This document shows, one piece after another, positions 32,081 to 39,933 of a stretch of DNA of 64,000 nt. This stretch comes from Candidatus Villigracilis propinquus (GTDB lineage: Bacteria; Chloroflexota; Anaerolineae; Anaerolineales; Villigracilaceae). A program made the position numbers and the translations under genes. Below the pieces are notes generated by a model that saw only the letters and a list, made by a program, of their open reading frames with translations, ran no database searches and was not told where the DNA came from. Location: the NCBI GenBank assembly GCA_016714565.1, contig JADKDM010000008.1:1-64000 (forward strand). The letters run 5' to 3'. The first letter of the stretch is position 1. Every line of letters starts with the position of its first letter.

Positions 32081-34308
32081 GTGCCGCGTTCAAGAGGCTG
32101 CTCATCCTGTTTTTCCTTGCCATCCAAATCGCGAAGCCACATGCCGGTTTCATCGGTTGCGGGGGCCGCGCCGGAAGCATTTTCAAATTCAGCAAAAAAC
32201 TGTTCGCCAATGTTCTGGGCGCCTTCGCTCCATTCCGGTTTTTCGGCGGATTGCGCCTCGCCAATGGATTGAGCTTGTTGCACCCAATCTGGCGGGGTTT
32301 CGCTGCGCTTGTTCGGGTCGGTGACGAGTTCTTCGGGCTTGGCACCATGCTTGGCCGCAAGAGACTCGAGCCATGCCACAGCATCATCCTGCTCCTGCGC
32401 AGATGCGCCAAGGTCTTGAACATTCGACTGTTGCGCGGCAGGTTGTTGATTGATAGTCTGCGCTTGAGATACCCACTCGGGTGGGGTCTCGCTGCGCTTG
32501 TTGGGGTCGGTGACGAGTTCTTCAGGCTTGGCACCATGCTTGGCCGCAAGAGACTCGAGCCATGCCACAGCATCATCCTGTTCTTGCGAAGACGCGCCAA
32601 GGCTTTCCACATTCGGCTGCTGTGCTGCGGGTTGCTGATTAATGGTTTGCGCTTGAGATACCCAATCTGGCGGGGTTTCGCTGCGCTTGTTCGGGTCGGT
32701 GACGAGTTCTTCGGGCTTGGCACCATGCTTGGCCGCAAGAGACTCGAGCCATGCCACAGCATCATCCTGTTCTTGTGCAGATGCGCCAAGGCTTTCCACA
32801 GAAGGAGCGGGTTCGCTTTTCGGTTCGGCAGCTTGCAGCCAATCGGGAAGATCGGCAGGCTGGGCGGCAGGTTCTTCCGCTGCGCCTGAAAGCCAATCCG
32901 ATGCGCTGACAGGGTCTGCCGGTTTTTCTGCGCTGTCAAGTCCACTGAGCCAATCAGGCACATCGTTTGAAGGAGTGGAGTGTGCCTGCGAGGCAGCCGC
33001 GGCGGAAGCAGCTGCGGCTGTGGTTGCGGCGCCCAGCCCACTTAACCAATCGGGCGTATCGCCTGAGGGCTCGGCATCCGCTTGCGGAGTTTCAAAAGAG
33101 GAGGAAGAGGATTGGGCGTTATCCAATCCGCTGAGCCAGTCAGGGGTATCTGTGGCTTGCATCATTGCATTATCAGGCTGGGGAGGCGGATTGTTGGCAG
33201 CGGGAGCCTGGCCTTTGAGCCAATCTGGCAGTTCTGCTGGGACCAGCGCGTCACCACCGCCTGCGGGTTCATCATCAAAAAAGGATATGGGTTGCTCGGG
33301 GCTGTTTGATTCTCCCCAGCCAGCGGCACGCAGAAAGTCCGGGATTTGGCCATCTGGTTCGGAAACAGAATCAGTTTGCGGCGGAGTCTGAAGCGTTCCC
33401 GCAGCATCTGTTAATCCGCCGGACTTTAACCAGTCAGGTTGTGCATCAAAAGAGGATGCGCCAAGAGCAGGCATGGCAGAAGATCCAAGCCCGAGAGAGG
33501 AAGTCCACTCCTGGCCTGCTGGAACATCTTCGCCGGAATATTCAAGTCTTTCCAAATTGACGGAGGCATCGGGGACGTCACCGGCTTGGAAGACGGAGCC
33601 TTTTACAAAATTGGCGTACGGGTCCAGTTCACCAACATGCATGCGATAGATCTGGGTGCTTTCGGTGGCTCCCGCGGTGGCGGGCAGCAATTCCACCATG
33701 ATGCGATTCGCATCAAAGCAATATGGATAGCGTTTTAGGAGTTGATTGCAAATATCAGAGGCGTCGGATTTTTGTCCGCCTTTGAAATAGGAATAAGCGA
33801 GCAGTATTTGCATATCGGCACGCTGAGAATCCTGCGCAAGAACAGCGCGGATCTCGGCGATGGCCTGCGGGTACAACTCGCCCTGCACGTACATGTGAGC
33901 AAGCGCGCCGCGCGTCATGCGGATCTTGGGAGGTTCCATGCCATCGCGTCTGCCGTACAGTCTTTGCAGTTCGCCTTGAATGGCGGCATTGGAAGGCTGC
34001 GCTTCAAAAGCGCGCTCCATATGCCAGATGGCATCATCCATTTTGTTTTGTTCATCGTTGATGATGCTCAAACCGACATGGGATACAAAATCGCCCGGTG
34101 TGGCCATGAGCACACGTCCAAAAACATCCACAGCTTCCCCGTATCGCTTGCTCTCAAGAAAGGCCTTGCCCAACATGCGATAGGTTTCAAGGTGCTTTGG
34201 GAACGTTTTTAGGATGTGACGACAATGAGCAATAGCCTCATCGATGTGTCCCTGTTCGACGAGGCGTTCAATTTCACGATTGTAAATTCTCAAAGAGACT
34301 TTTGCCAT
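32062..34308 (-). CDS. TPR protein with repeated PDWLSGL motifs (N-terminal part)
   Basis: The frame from 34308 begins with at least four tetratricopeptide repeats (REIERLVEQGHIDEAIAHCR, LETYRMLGKAFLESKRYGEA, ALAHMYVQGELYPQAIAEIR, QILLAYSYFKGGQKSDAS). A long acidic Ala/Pro/Gln-rich region then carries about ten short modules of the form DxPDWLSGLD spaced 20-40 residues apart, and three near-identical 63-residue repeats. Such motif arrays are typical of Anaerolineae TPR proteins and look like short linear binding elements displayed on a disordered tail. No enzyme domain. The frame ends by a one-base shift at about 32083; see the preceding entry. Confidence 0.82.
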   Translation of the reverse strand: MAKVSLRIYNREIERLVEQGHIDEAIAHCRHILKTFPKHLETYRMLGKAFLESKRYGEAVDVFGRVLMATPGDFVSHVGLSIINDEQNKMDDAIWHMERAFEAQPSNAAIQGELQRLYGRRDGMEPPKIRMTRGALAHMYVQGELYPQAIAEIRAVLAQDSQRADMQILLAYSYFKGGQKSDASDICNQLLKRYPYCFDANRIMVELLPATAGATESTQIYRMHVGELDPYANFVKGSVFQAGDVPDASVNLERLEYSGEDVPAGQEWTSSLGLGSSAMPALGASSFDAQPDWLKSGGLTDAAGTLQTPPQTDSVSEPDGQIPDFLRAAGWGESNSPEQPISFFDDEPAGGGDALVPAELPDWLKGQAPAANNPPPQPDNAMMQATDTPDWLSGLDNAQSSSSSFETPQADAEPSGDTPDWLSGLGAATTAAAASAAAASQAHSTPSNDVPDWLSGLDSAEKPADPVSASDWLSGAAEEPAAQPADLPDWLQAAEPKSEPAPSVESLGASAQEQDDAVAWLESLAAKHGAKPEELVTDPNKRSETPPDWVSQAQTINQQPAAQQPNVESLGASSQEQDDAVAWLESLAAKHGAKPEELVTDPNKRSETPPEWVSQAQTINQQPAAQQSNVQDLGASAQEQDDAVAWLESLAAKHGAKPEELVTDPNKRSETPPDWVQQAQSIGEAQSAEKPEWSEGAQNIGEQFFAEFENASGAAPATDETGMWLRDLDGKEKQDEQPLERGTTSPNG
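32239..32815. repeat. Three tandem 189-bp coding repeats
   Basis: Copies are anchored by the identical GCTGCGCTTGTT block at 32302, 32491 and 32680, an exact 189-bp (63-codon) period. Each encodes EQDDAVAWLESLAAKHGAKP, EELVTDPNKRSETPP and a W-x-x-Q-A-Q element. Near-identity implies recent duplication or gene conversion, and the repeat region is a likely site of assembly collapse. Confidence 0.85.
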
Positions 34309-34390
34309 TACCGTATCCTATGGTTATAAGGTGCCGCTTAAGGGACAAGTATGCCTGATTCTTAAATAATTCGCAAGACTATACGCTATT

Positions 34391-35686
34391 TTACTCGTAA
34401 AACAGCGGTAATGGCGGCACAAATTCATCACTGAACTGATGCGCGGAGAGTACAGCCTTGCGTGCCTCATCCAATTTAGCCTTGTCGTTCGCATGAATCT
34501 CGAACAATGGCTCGCCTTCCTGCACCTGATCCCCCACTTTTTTGTGGATGATGAATCCAACAGCGTGGTCGATGGAATCAGATTTCTTTGCCCTGCCAGC
34601 CCCTAGCGCGACGGAGGCTTCGCCTACGATTCTTGCATGGACCTGTGAGATGAATCCGTTTCGAGGAGCATTCACCACTTCCACATATTTTGCGCGCTCG
34701 AATTTGGAGACGTCATCCACGTAGGAGACATCGCCGCCTTGAGCCTGCACCAGCACGCGCAGGGCTTCCAGCGCGCTGCCATCCGTGATGGATCTCTCGG
34801 CCATGGCACGGCCATCTTCAAGGGTTTTCGCGCGCTGCCCCGCCACGAGGACATGCGCCGCGAGATGATAGCAATGCTCACGATAATCCGCAGGACTTCC
34901 ACCGCGCAACATGTCTATGGCTTCAATCATTTCGAGGGCATTGCCCACTGCCCCACCGAGGGGTTGATTCATATCCGAAAGCAGGGCAACCGTCTTGCGC
35001 CCCGCAAGACGGCCAATGTCCACCATTAATTCGGCGAGCTCGCGGGCTTCTTCCAATGTTTGCATGAAAGCGCCGAGACCGGTTTTGACATCCAACACAA
35101 TGGCATTTGCGCCGCCTGCGATCTTCTTGCACATGATGGATGAAGCGATCAGCGGCATGGAAGGAACTGTGCCGGTGACATCACGCAGGGCGTACATTTT
35201 TCCATCTGCGGGCGCGAGGTCCATGGACTGGCCTGTGAGCACAATACCTTTTTCTTTTAATTGCCTTTTGAATTCATCGGTGGTCAGGTCCACGCGATAG
35301 CCTGGGATGGATTCCAATTTATCGAGGGTGCCGCCGCTGAAGCCGAGTCCGCGGCCAGACATTTTGCCAACAGGCAACCCGCAAGCTGCAACCATCGGCA
35401 TGACGGAGATGCTGGTCTTATCCCCTACGCCGCCGGAGGAATGTTTGTCCACGACAATGTCAACCACTTTGGAGAGATCCAGTACCTGTCCCGAACGAGC
35501 CATGGCAAGGGTAAGGTCGGCTGTTTCAAATGGAGTCATGCCATTCAAAAGAACAGCCATGGCAAAGGCCGAGGCTTGATAATCTGGAATATCCCCGTTT
35601 GTAAAGCCCTCGATAAAGAAATCGATTTCCTGCGAGGTTAATTTCTGTTTGTCGCGTTTTTTAATGATGATATCTACCGCGCGCAT
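34391..35686 (-). CDS. pdp: Pyrimidine-nucleoside phosphorylase
   Basis: A 431-residue nucleoside phosphorylase-II family protein. Key motifs: KHSSGGVGDKTSISVMPMVAACGLPVGKMSGRGLGFSGGTLDKLESIPG, given here only as its landmarks KHSSGGVGDK and GRGLGFSGGTLDKLE; phosphate-binding and catalytic residues (His, Arg, Ser, Lys) are present, as is the C-terminal EGEPLFEIHAND. It splits uridine, deoxyuridine and thymidine to base and (deoxy)ribose-1-phosphate. Start context AAGGAG supports 35686. It is separated from its neighbours by repeat-filled gaps, so it is probably monocistronic. Confidence 0.94.
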   Translation of the reverse strand: MRAVDIIIKKRDKQKLTSQEIDFFIEGFTNGDIPDYQASAFAMAVLLNGMTPFETADLTLAMARSGQVLDLSKVVDIVVDKHSSGGVGDKTSISVMPMVAACGLPVGKMSGRGLGFSGGTLDKLESIPGYRVDLTTDEFKRQLKEKGIVLTGQSMDLAPADGKMYALRDVTGTVPSMPLIASSIMCKKIAGGANAIVLDVKTGLGAFMQTLEEARELAELMVDIGRLAGRKTVALLSDMNQPLGGAVGNALEMIEAIDMLRGGSPADYREHCYHLAAHVLVAGQRAKTLEDGRAMAERSITDGSALEALRVLVQAQGGDVSYVDDVSKFERAKYVEVVNAPRNGFISQVHARIVGEASVALGAGRAKKSDSIDHAVGFIIHKKVGDQVQEGEPLFEIHANDKAKLDEARKAVLSAHQFSDEFVPPLPLFYE

Positions 35687-35750
35687 GTTTTCTCCTTGTG
35701 AAATCTTGCGCGGGTATTTTAACGCATTTTGTAAGGGCTTTTGAATTGGA

Positions 35751-35969
35751 GTCCAGAAGTTCTACTTCTGGACCATAAGAGAACACTTCTTAAGTCTAAA
35801 TTTAAACAAGATAAAAAGCATTAACCACGGAGAACACAGAGTCCACAGAGCTTTTTAGGGGTTTCAGTGCTCTTCGTGGTCTCCGTGGTAAAAAGCTTTT
35901 AAGAAACAATCACTAACAAGAGATAAAACTAGTGAATATATAGAAAAAGCCCGCAAGTAGAACTTGCGG
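35751..35969. repeat. Intergenic hairpin repeats, two of one family
   Basis: The 298-bp gap holds three inverted repeats and no gene. 35751-35773: stem GTCCAGAAGT with loop TCT. 35824-35892: ACCACGGAGA paired with TCTCCGTGGT. 35951-35969: CCGCAAGT-AGA-ACTTGCGG. The first and third belong to one family (GGAGTCC-xx-AAGTTCTACTT-xx-GGAC) in which the variable stem bases differ but remain paired. Confidence 0.7.
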
Positions 35970-35984
35970 ACTCCATATCAATTA

Positions 35985-37019
35985 TTATGGTTTCGCCAAT
36001 TGCTGGCCTTCTTTTGTATCCTTCACCGTCCAACCAAGTGCAGTGATCTCATCCCGCAGACGGTCTGACTCGGCGAAGTTCTTATCTGCGCGGACTTGTT
36101 TGCGCTGTTCGAGCAGGGACAATACTTCTTCGGGCGGCGCTTCGTCCTTGGATTTGGCTGCATTGACCACCATTTGCCATACTTCGGAGCGGATCCCTTC
36201 TTCGATGGGTTCAGGCGCAACACAAGAACCAAGTTCACTCAATGAGAAGCTTGCTCCAGAAGCATACATCTCTGCACTGTCACTTTTCAGCACCGAGACT
36301 GAACTAACACCATGCACCTCGCAAATACCTTTCTCGCAATCCATGATGATGCCGGAATGTTCATCCAGCCCGACGATGATATTTTCGGTGGGGGTCATTC
36401 TGCGCCATTGCTCGAAGCGCTCCATGCCCATGAAACAGCGGCTGGTATCCAAGTCCACGCCGCCTTCGGCATTGTTCCAGTGCGGGATAAAGGAGAGGTG
36501 CATACCAAAATCGCCGAAGAGATTGAGGCCATCTTTCACGTGGACATCTTCGCCCACTTTATAGATCTCGTAAACGGGCAGAACCCATTTCCCCACAGAG
36601 ATGGTCGCCGCGGACGCGAAGACCAACGTTGCGCCGAGTCTGTGCCGCGCACGGATAATGTCCCATGCGAGCGTGCCTTGCAATTGACGCACCACATAGC
36701 TCGGGCTGCCGGGTCCCATAAAGATGAGATTGGCTTGCAGCAAGGGCCTTAGAATTTCAAGATTATCGGGGCTGAATTCCGTGCCTTGTTTACGGGCAGG
36801 GACAAGGTCAATGGTGGGTTTGTAATTCTGCAAACGGGTCTTGAGAAACTCAGCTACACGGCCTGCAACGAGAGAGGCATTTAACTCAAAGCCAGCTGGC
36901 GTTTCCAGTATGGCGACCCGCAACGGGTCAGGGATGAGGCGGGCAAGGGACTCGAAAATACGTCCACCCGCAAGGGAAGTCTCTCCAGAGCCAAGAAACG
37001 CAATTCGTCCAAGTGTCAT
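35985..37019 (-). CDS. Peptidase S51/cyanophycinase-like protein fused to a CysRS-type C-terminal helix
   Basis: Residues 1-270 look like the class-I-glutaminase-fold S51 group: RIAFLGSGETSLAGGRIF, ANLIFMGPGSPSYVVRQL, VFASAATISVG (nucleophile Ser position), and GLDEHSGIIMD (equivalent of the DExTA segment). Residues 290-344, EVLSLLEQRKQVRADKNFAE then SDRLRDEITALGWTVKDT, closely resemble the extreme C terminus of cysteinyl-tRNA synthetase. Such a fusion is unusual. Length 344. Its ATG overlaps the stop of the selenoprotein gene (ATGA), and it is the last gene of that operon. Substrate unknown; catalytic residues suggest an active hydrolase, not proven. Confidence 0.75.
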   Translation of the reverse strand: MTLGRIAFLGSGETSLAGGRIFESLARLIPDPLRVAILETPAGFELNASLVAGRVAEFLKTRLQNYKPTIDLVPARKQGTEFSPDNLEILRPLLQANLIFMGPGSPSYVVRQLQGTLAWDIIRARHRLGATLVFASAATISVGKWVLPVYEIYKVGEDVHVKDGLNLFGDFGMHLSFIPHWNNAEGGVDLDTSRCFMGMERFEQWRRMTPTENIIVGLDEHSGIIMDCEKGICEVHGVSSVSVLKSDSAEMYASGASFSLSELGSCVAPEPIEEGIRSEVWQMVVNAAKSKDEAPPEEVLSLLEQRKQVRADKNFAESDRLRDEITALGWTVKDTKEGQQLAKP

Positions 37020-37504
37020 GTTTGTTTGGATGATGCGTTGAGTTCATCTATTACGCTAAGGAAGGTTTCGTTATCGGGAAGATCAGAACGTGATACGCTG
37101 TAATGAATGTAGCGAATATAGCCGTTCACATCCAAGATGCAATTCATGGGCATGCGGCCCAGCTTGAAAAGATTGATTTCCTGCTTGTACATCCGTGCAA
37201 CGGAATGTTCAGAATCGGGCAGGCCGATGAATGGAATCTTTTCCCTGGCCCAATACTTCTTAAACGACTCCAACCCATCGGGGCCGACTGCCACGATCTC
37301 GGCGCCGCGCACCGTGAACTCGGCGTAATGATCACGCATGCGCGCCAACTGCGCGCGGCAATGCGGTCACAGAAAGCCGCGCAGAAAAGCAAGCAGAAGG
37401 GGTTTGCTTCCGCGAAAGCTGGAAAGACGGACGGGGGTTCCTTTTATATCGTTGAGTTCAAAATCAGGGGCAAGTTCACCGGGGGCGATCAAGAATGGTT
37501 TCAT
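37016..37504 (-). CDS. Selenocysteine-containing peroxiredoxin (AhpC/TSA family, UxxC)
   Basis: Read through an in-frame TGA at 37369-37367, this gene encodes 162 residues: MKPFLIAPGELAPDFELND, GTPVRLSSFRGSKPLLLAFL, then RGFL-U-PHCRAQLARMRDHY and a normal C-terminal half (EIVAVGPDGLESFKKYWARE, VSRSDLPDNE). The TGA stands exactly where thioredoxin-fold peroxiredoxins have the peroxidatic Cys, giving U46-P-H-C49. No frame change is needed on either side. A SECIS-like hairpin follows the TGA, and selB is in the window. It should reduce peroxides using thiol partners. Start 37504 overlaps the upstream hydrolase stop (ATGA). A standard gene finder would split it into two false genes. Confidence 0.9.
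37336..37369 (-). promoter_or_regulatory. UGA(Sec) codon and bacterial SECIS-like hairpin
   Basis: After the TGA (37369-37367) the transcript has GCAU, bulge UGCC, GCGCGC, loop AGUUG, GCGCGC and AUGC. The 6-bp stem and outer 4-bp stem are perfect. The apical loop starts 17 nt after the UGA and has G in its second position, matching the known geometry of bacterial SECIS elements (loop 16-37 nt from UGA, G among its first bases). Confidence 0.8.
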
Positions 37505-38472
37505 CGGTTTTTCAAATAATTTGTTACGGCTTCCATGAATTGAGTCGGACATTCCTCTTGCGGAACGTGTCCGCATTGCGGGATCAACATGAGCTGCGCG
37601 TTCGGGATTTCGGTGGAAATGGCTTCAAAATAAAAAGCGCGGATCAAACGGTCTTCCTGCCCGGCGATAATAAAAACCGGCACGGTCAATTGGGGCAGTA
37701 CTGGGCGAAGTTCAGGGTATGCAGGCGCGAATGTCAATTCGTAAAATGCCCGGTCCCATTTTTCGATCTTCAATAATTTTAGGTATTCCTGCCTTATCAC
37801 ATCAGTTAATTTAGTTTTATCATACCACTCACGTTCGATCGTATTGGGCAAAGTCTCTTGATAATCGCGCATCATCAAAGGACCGAGATGCCGCATTTGC
37901 GGAGTCCACATCAGCGGCAATGCCCAGGCTGGGAATTGCGGGCCTCGTCCCCCGCCGACGCCGGGGTCCACCAAAATGAGCGTTTCCACTCTCTCGGGAT
38001 ATTCCAAGGCAAACGCAACAGACACACCACCGCCCGCCGAGTTGCCGACCAACACCGCTTTCTCAATTCCGAACTCATCCAACAAGCCGCGCAGAAGCTC
38101 AACATTGGCCTTCATGCCGTATGGATTTTCAACCCAATCTTCAGGCATGGGGCGTCCCGTCAAACCGAAGGCGGGACGGTCATACGCGATGACATGGCCG
38201 AGCTGCGCGAAATCAGCCATCACCTCGCGCCATGAATAGGTACTGCCGCCGAAGCCGTGCAGGAGAATAAAAGTCTTCTCTCCGGCACCGGCTTCCTTGT
38301 AATGAACATTCACGCCGTCCACTTCAACGAATTGACTGTCCGCTTCAATGAATTGCTCGGCTGGAACCAACCCGTCCAATTCAGGGACGGGAACCAAAAA
38401 TGGGCCAACGGTAACTGCCACACAACCGAATATGAGGAAAGCAAGAACAAACTTTTTCCAATGTCGTATCAT
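37501..38472 (-). CDS. Membrane-anchored alpha/beta hydrolase
   Basis: A 323-residue protein with an N-terminal signal anchor (residues 8-28). The hydrolase fold shows ILLHGFGGSTYSWREVM (oxyanion region), VGNSAGGGVSVAFALEYPER (nucleophile Ser in GNSAGG), FIIAGQEDRLI (acidic residue) and PQCGHVPQEE (catalytic His). Complete triad, so it is probably an active esterase or related enzyme outside the membrane. It is upstream of and coupled to the selenoprotein gene. Substrate unknown. Confidence 0.88.
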   Translation of the reverse strand: MIRHWKKFVLAFLIFGCVAVTVGPFLVPVPELDGLVPAEQFIEADSQFVEVDGVNVHYKEAGAGEKTFILLHGFGGSTYSWREVMADFAQLGHVIAYDRPAFGLTGRPMPEDWVENPYGMKANVELLRGLLDEFGIEKAVLVGNSAGGGVSVAFALEYPERVETLILVDPGVGGGRGPQFPAWALPLMWTPQMRHLGPLMMRDYQETLPNTIEREWYDKTKLTDVIRQEYLKLLKIEKWDRAFYELTFAPAYPELRPVLPQLTVPVFIIAGQEDRLIRAFYFEAISTEIPNAQLMLIPQCGHVPQEECPTQFMEAVTNYLKNR

Positions 38473-38481
38473 GCGAACAAA

Positions 38482-39231
38482 TTATTGGGAGATCGTCTTC
38501 AGAAATTCCACAGTGGCGGTTGAAATCTGCGCCCATTGATCTTCGGGAGAAATGGTCGCTGTATTATCGCCAGCCTGAAAGCCGTAGGAACCGAACTGTG
38601 CGTGATTGCCGCCGTCCATGACAACATATTCCGTTTGAGAAGGAAGCAGGGCTTTGGTCTCATCGAACTTTCCCATACCCGCCATGTCCAATGTGCCATA
38701 GATCGAAAGTATTTTTATATCTGAATTCTTAAGCGACTCATCTGCCGGGTAGGAGGCAAAGAACACGACGCCGTCCAATTCCTGTAAATGATCTTTTGCA
38801 TACACAGAAGCCGCCACGCCGCCGAGGGAATGTCCGCCTACCACCCAATGCTTGATCTCAGGATGATCCGCCTGCACAGGCGCGGCAGCGTTCACATCAA
38901 AAAAAGCCAGGTTCAAAGGCGCAGGCACCAGCGCAACAAAATATCCCTGCTCCGCGATCATGCGCAGCACAGGCGCGTACGCGCGATAGTCCACGCGGCC
39001 GCCGGGGTAAAAGATAAAGCCGGTCGTGGCGGTGACATCCGCGGGGTTAAATGTGTAATAGCCCGAATCAAGGCTCACATTCACAGCCGAATCTGAATTC
39101 AAGGCCTGCATTGCAATGTCACTTGCCGGGTAAGCATCATTTGCCCAAACGACGAATGCGGTTGCAATAACAAGCAATACCACCAATAAAACGGCAGCGA
39201 TCCATCTAAAATTTATTTTTTTCAACTTCAT
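38482..39231 (-). CDS. Membrane-anchored alpha/beta hydrolase (Abhydrolase_5/chlorophyllase-like)
   Basis: A 249-residue protein with an N-terminal membrane helix (about 11-30). FIFYPGGRVDYRAYAPVLRMIAEQGY, WVVGGHSLGGVAASVYA (nucleophile Ser in GHSLGG), ILSIYGTLD (Asp) and VVMDGGNHAQFGSYG (His) define a family-5 hydrolase. It lies 9 bp upstream of the previous hydrolase gene and 0 bp after the UDG stop, so the stretch from UDG to S51 (39897-35985) reads as one operon. Substrate unknown. Confidence 0.88.
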   Translation of the reverse strand: MKLKKINFRWIAAVLLVVLLVIATAFVVWANDAYPASDIAMQALNSDSAVNVSLDSGYYTFNPADVTATTGFIFYPGGRVDYRAYAPVLRMIAEQGYFVALVPAPLNLAFFDVNAAAPVQADHPEIKHWVVGGHSLGGVAASVYAKDHLQELDGVVFFASYPADESLKNSDIKILSIYGTLDMAGMGKFDETKALLPSQTEYVVMDGGNHAQFGSYGFQAGDNTATISPEDQWAQISTATVEFLKTISQ

Positions 39232-39897
39232 TTATCCTTGTTCAATAATTTTTTTGGCTTTGTCCCAGACCTCATCGAACATCTTCACAGTCAACTTGCC
39301 GGTGGATGTATTCTGCTGGCTGGGGTGATAGGAGCATAATACCCAGGCTCCATTTGCCAGTTGATATGACGCGCCGTGACCGAATTTATATACCGAACTT
39401 TTGACAGAATTTATCTTGAGGATCCGTTCAAATGCGATGCGCCCCAAACAAACGATCACTTTGGGTTTGAGTATCTCCAGTTCCCTTTCGAGATATGGCT
39501 GACAATTATTTAATTCTTCTAGACTGGGCTTATTATCCGGTGGAGCGCAACGGCCTGACGCAGTAATATACATATCTTTGAGGATGAGCCCATCGCCTCG
39601 TGACTCCGCCGATGCCTGATTCGCGAACCCGGCCCGATACAACGCTGGATACAAAAACCCGCCCGAAGCATCGCCAGTGAATTGACGTCCCGTACGGTTC
39701 GAGCCATGTGCCCCAGGAGCCAGCCCCACTACCAGCACACGCGCCTTCGGGTCACCAAACCCAGGGACGGGTTTCCCCCAATATTCGGCATCCTTGTATG
39801 CCCTGCGTTTGACCCGCGCCACTTCCTCGCGCCATTCCACAAGGCGCGGACATTTGCGGCATTGAATGATCTGTTGGTTTAATTTTTCAAGTGTCAT
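39232..39897 (-). CDS. Type 5 uracil-DNA glycosylase (UDGb)
   Basis: A 221-residue iron-sulfur uracil-DNA glycosylase. The N terminus has CRKCPRLVEWREEVA (first two Cys ligands) and YWGKPVPGFGDPKARVLVVGLAPGAHGSNRTGRQF. The motif GLAPGAHGSN has Ala-His where other families have Asp/Asn, which marks family 5. Further Cys in RCAPPDNKPS and NNCQPYL complete the cluster, and SYHPSQQNT is the second active-site motif. It removes uracil and deaminated bases from DNA. Operon leader for the hydrolases and selenoprotein. Confidence 0.93.
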   Translation of the reverse strand: MTLEKLNQQIIQCRKCPRLVEWREEVARVKRRAYKDAEYWGKPVPGFGDPKARVLVVGLAPGAHGSNRTGRQFTGDASGGFLYPALYRAGFANQASAESRGDGLILKDMYITASGRCAPPDNKPSLEELNNCQPYLERELEILKPKVIVCLGRIAFERILKINSVKSSVYKFGHGASYQLANGAWVLCSYHPSQQNTSTGKLTVKMFDEVWDKAKKIIEQG

Positions 39898-39933
39898 GTT
39901 AAGTTGAAAGAAGAAAGATGAAAGAAATATATA

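Noticed and set aside
32239..32815. CRISPR or non-coding satellite for the 189-bp repeats
   Set aside because: The period is a multiple of three, the frame is open through all copies and the units encode a protein module.
37016..37576. Two separate genes or a frameshifted pseudogene for the peroxiredoxin
   Set aside because: Both parts are in the same frame, separated only by one TGA at the catalytic Cys site, with a hairpin after it and selB in the window. Selenocysteine explains all of it.
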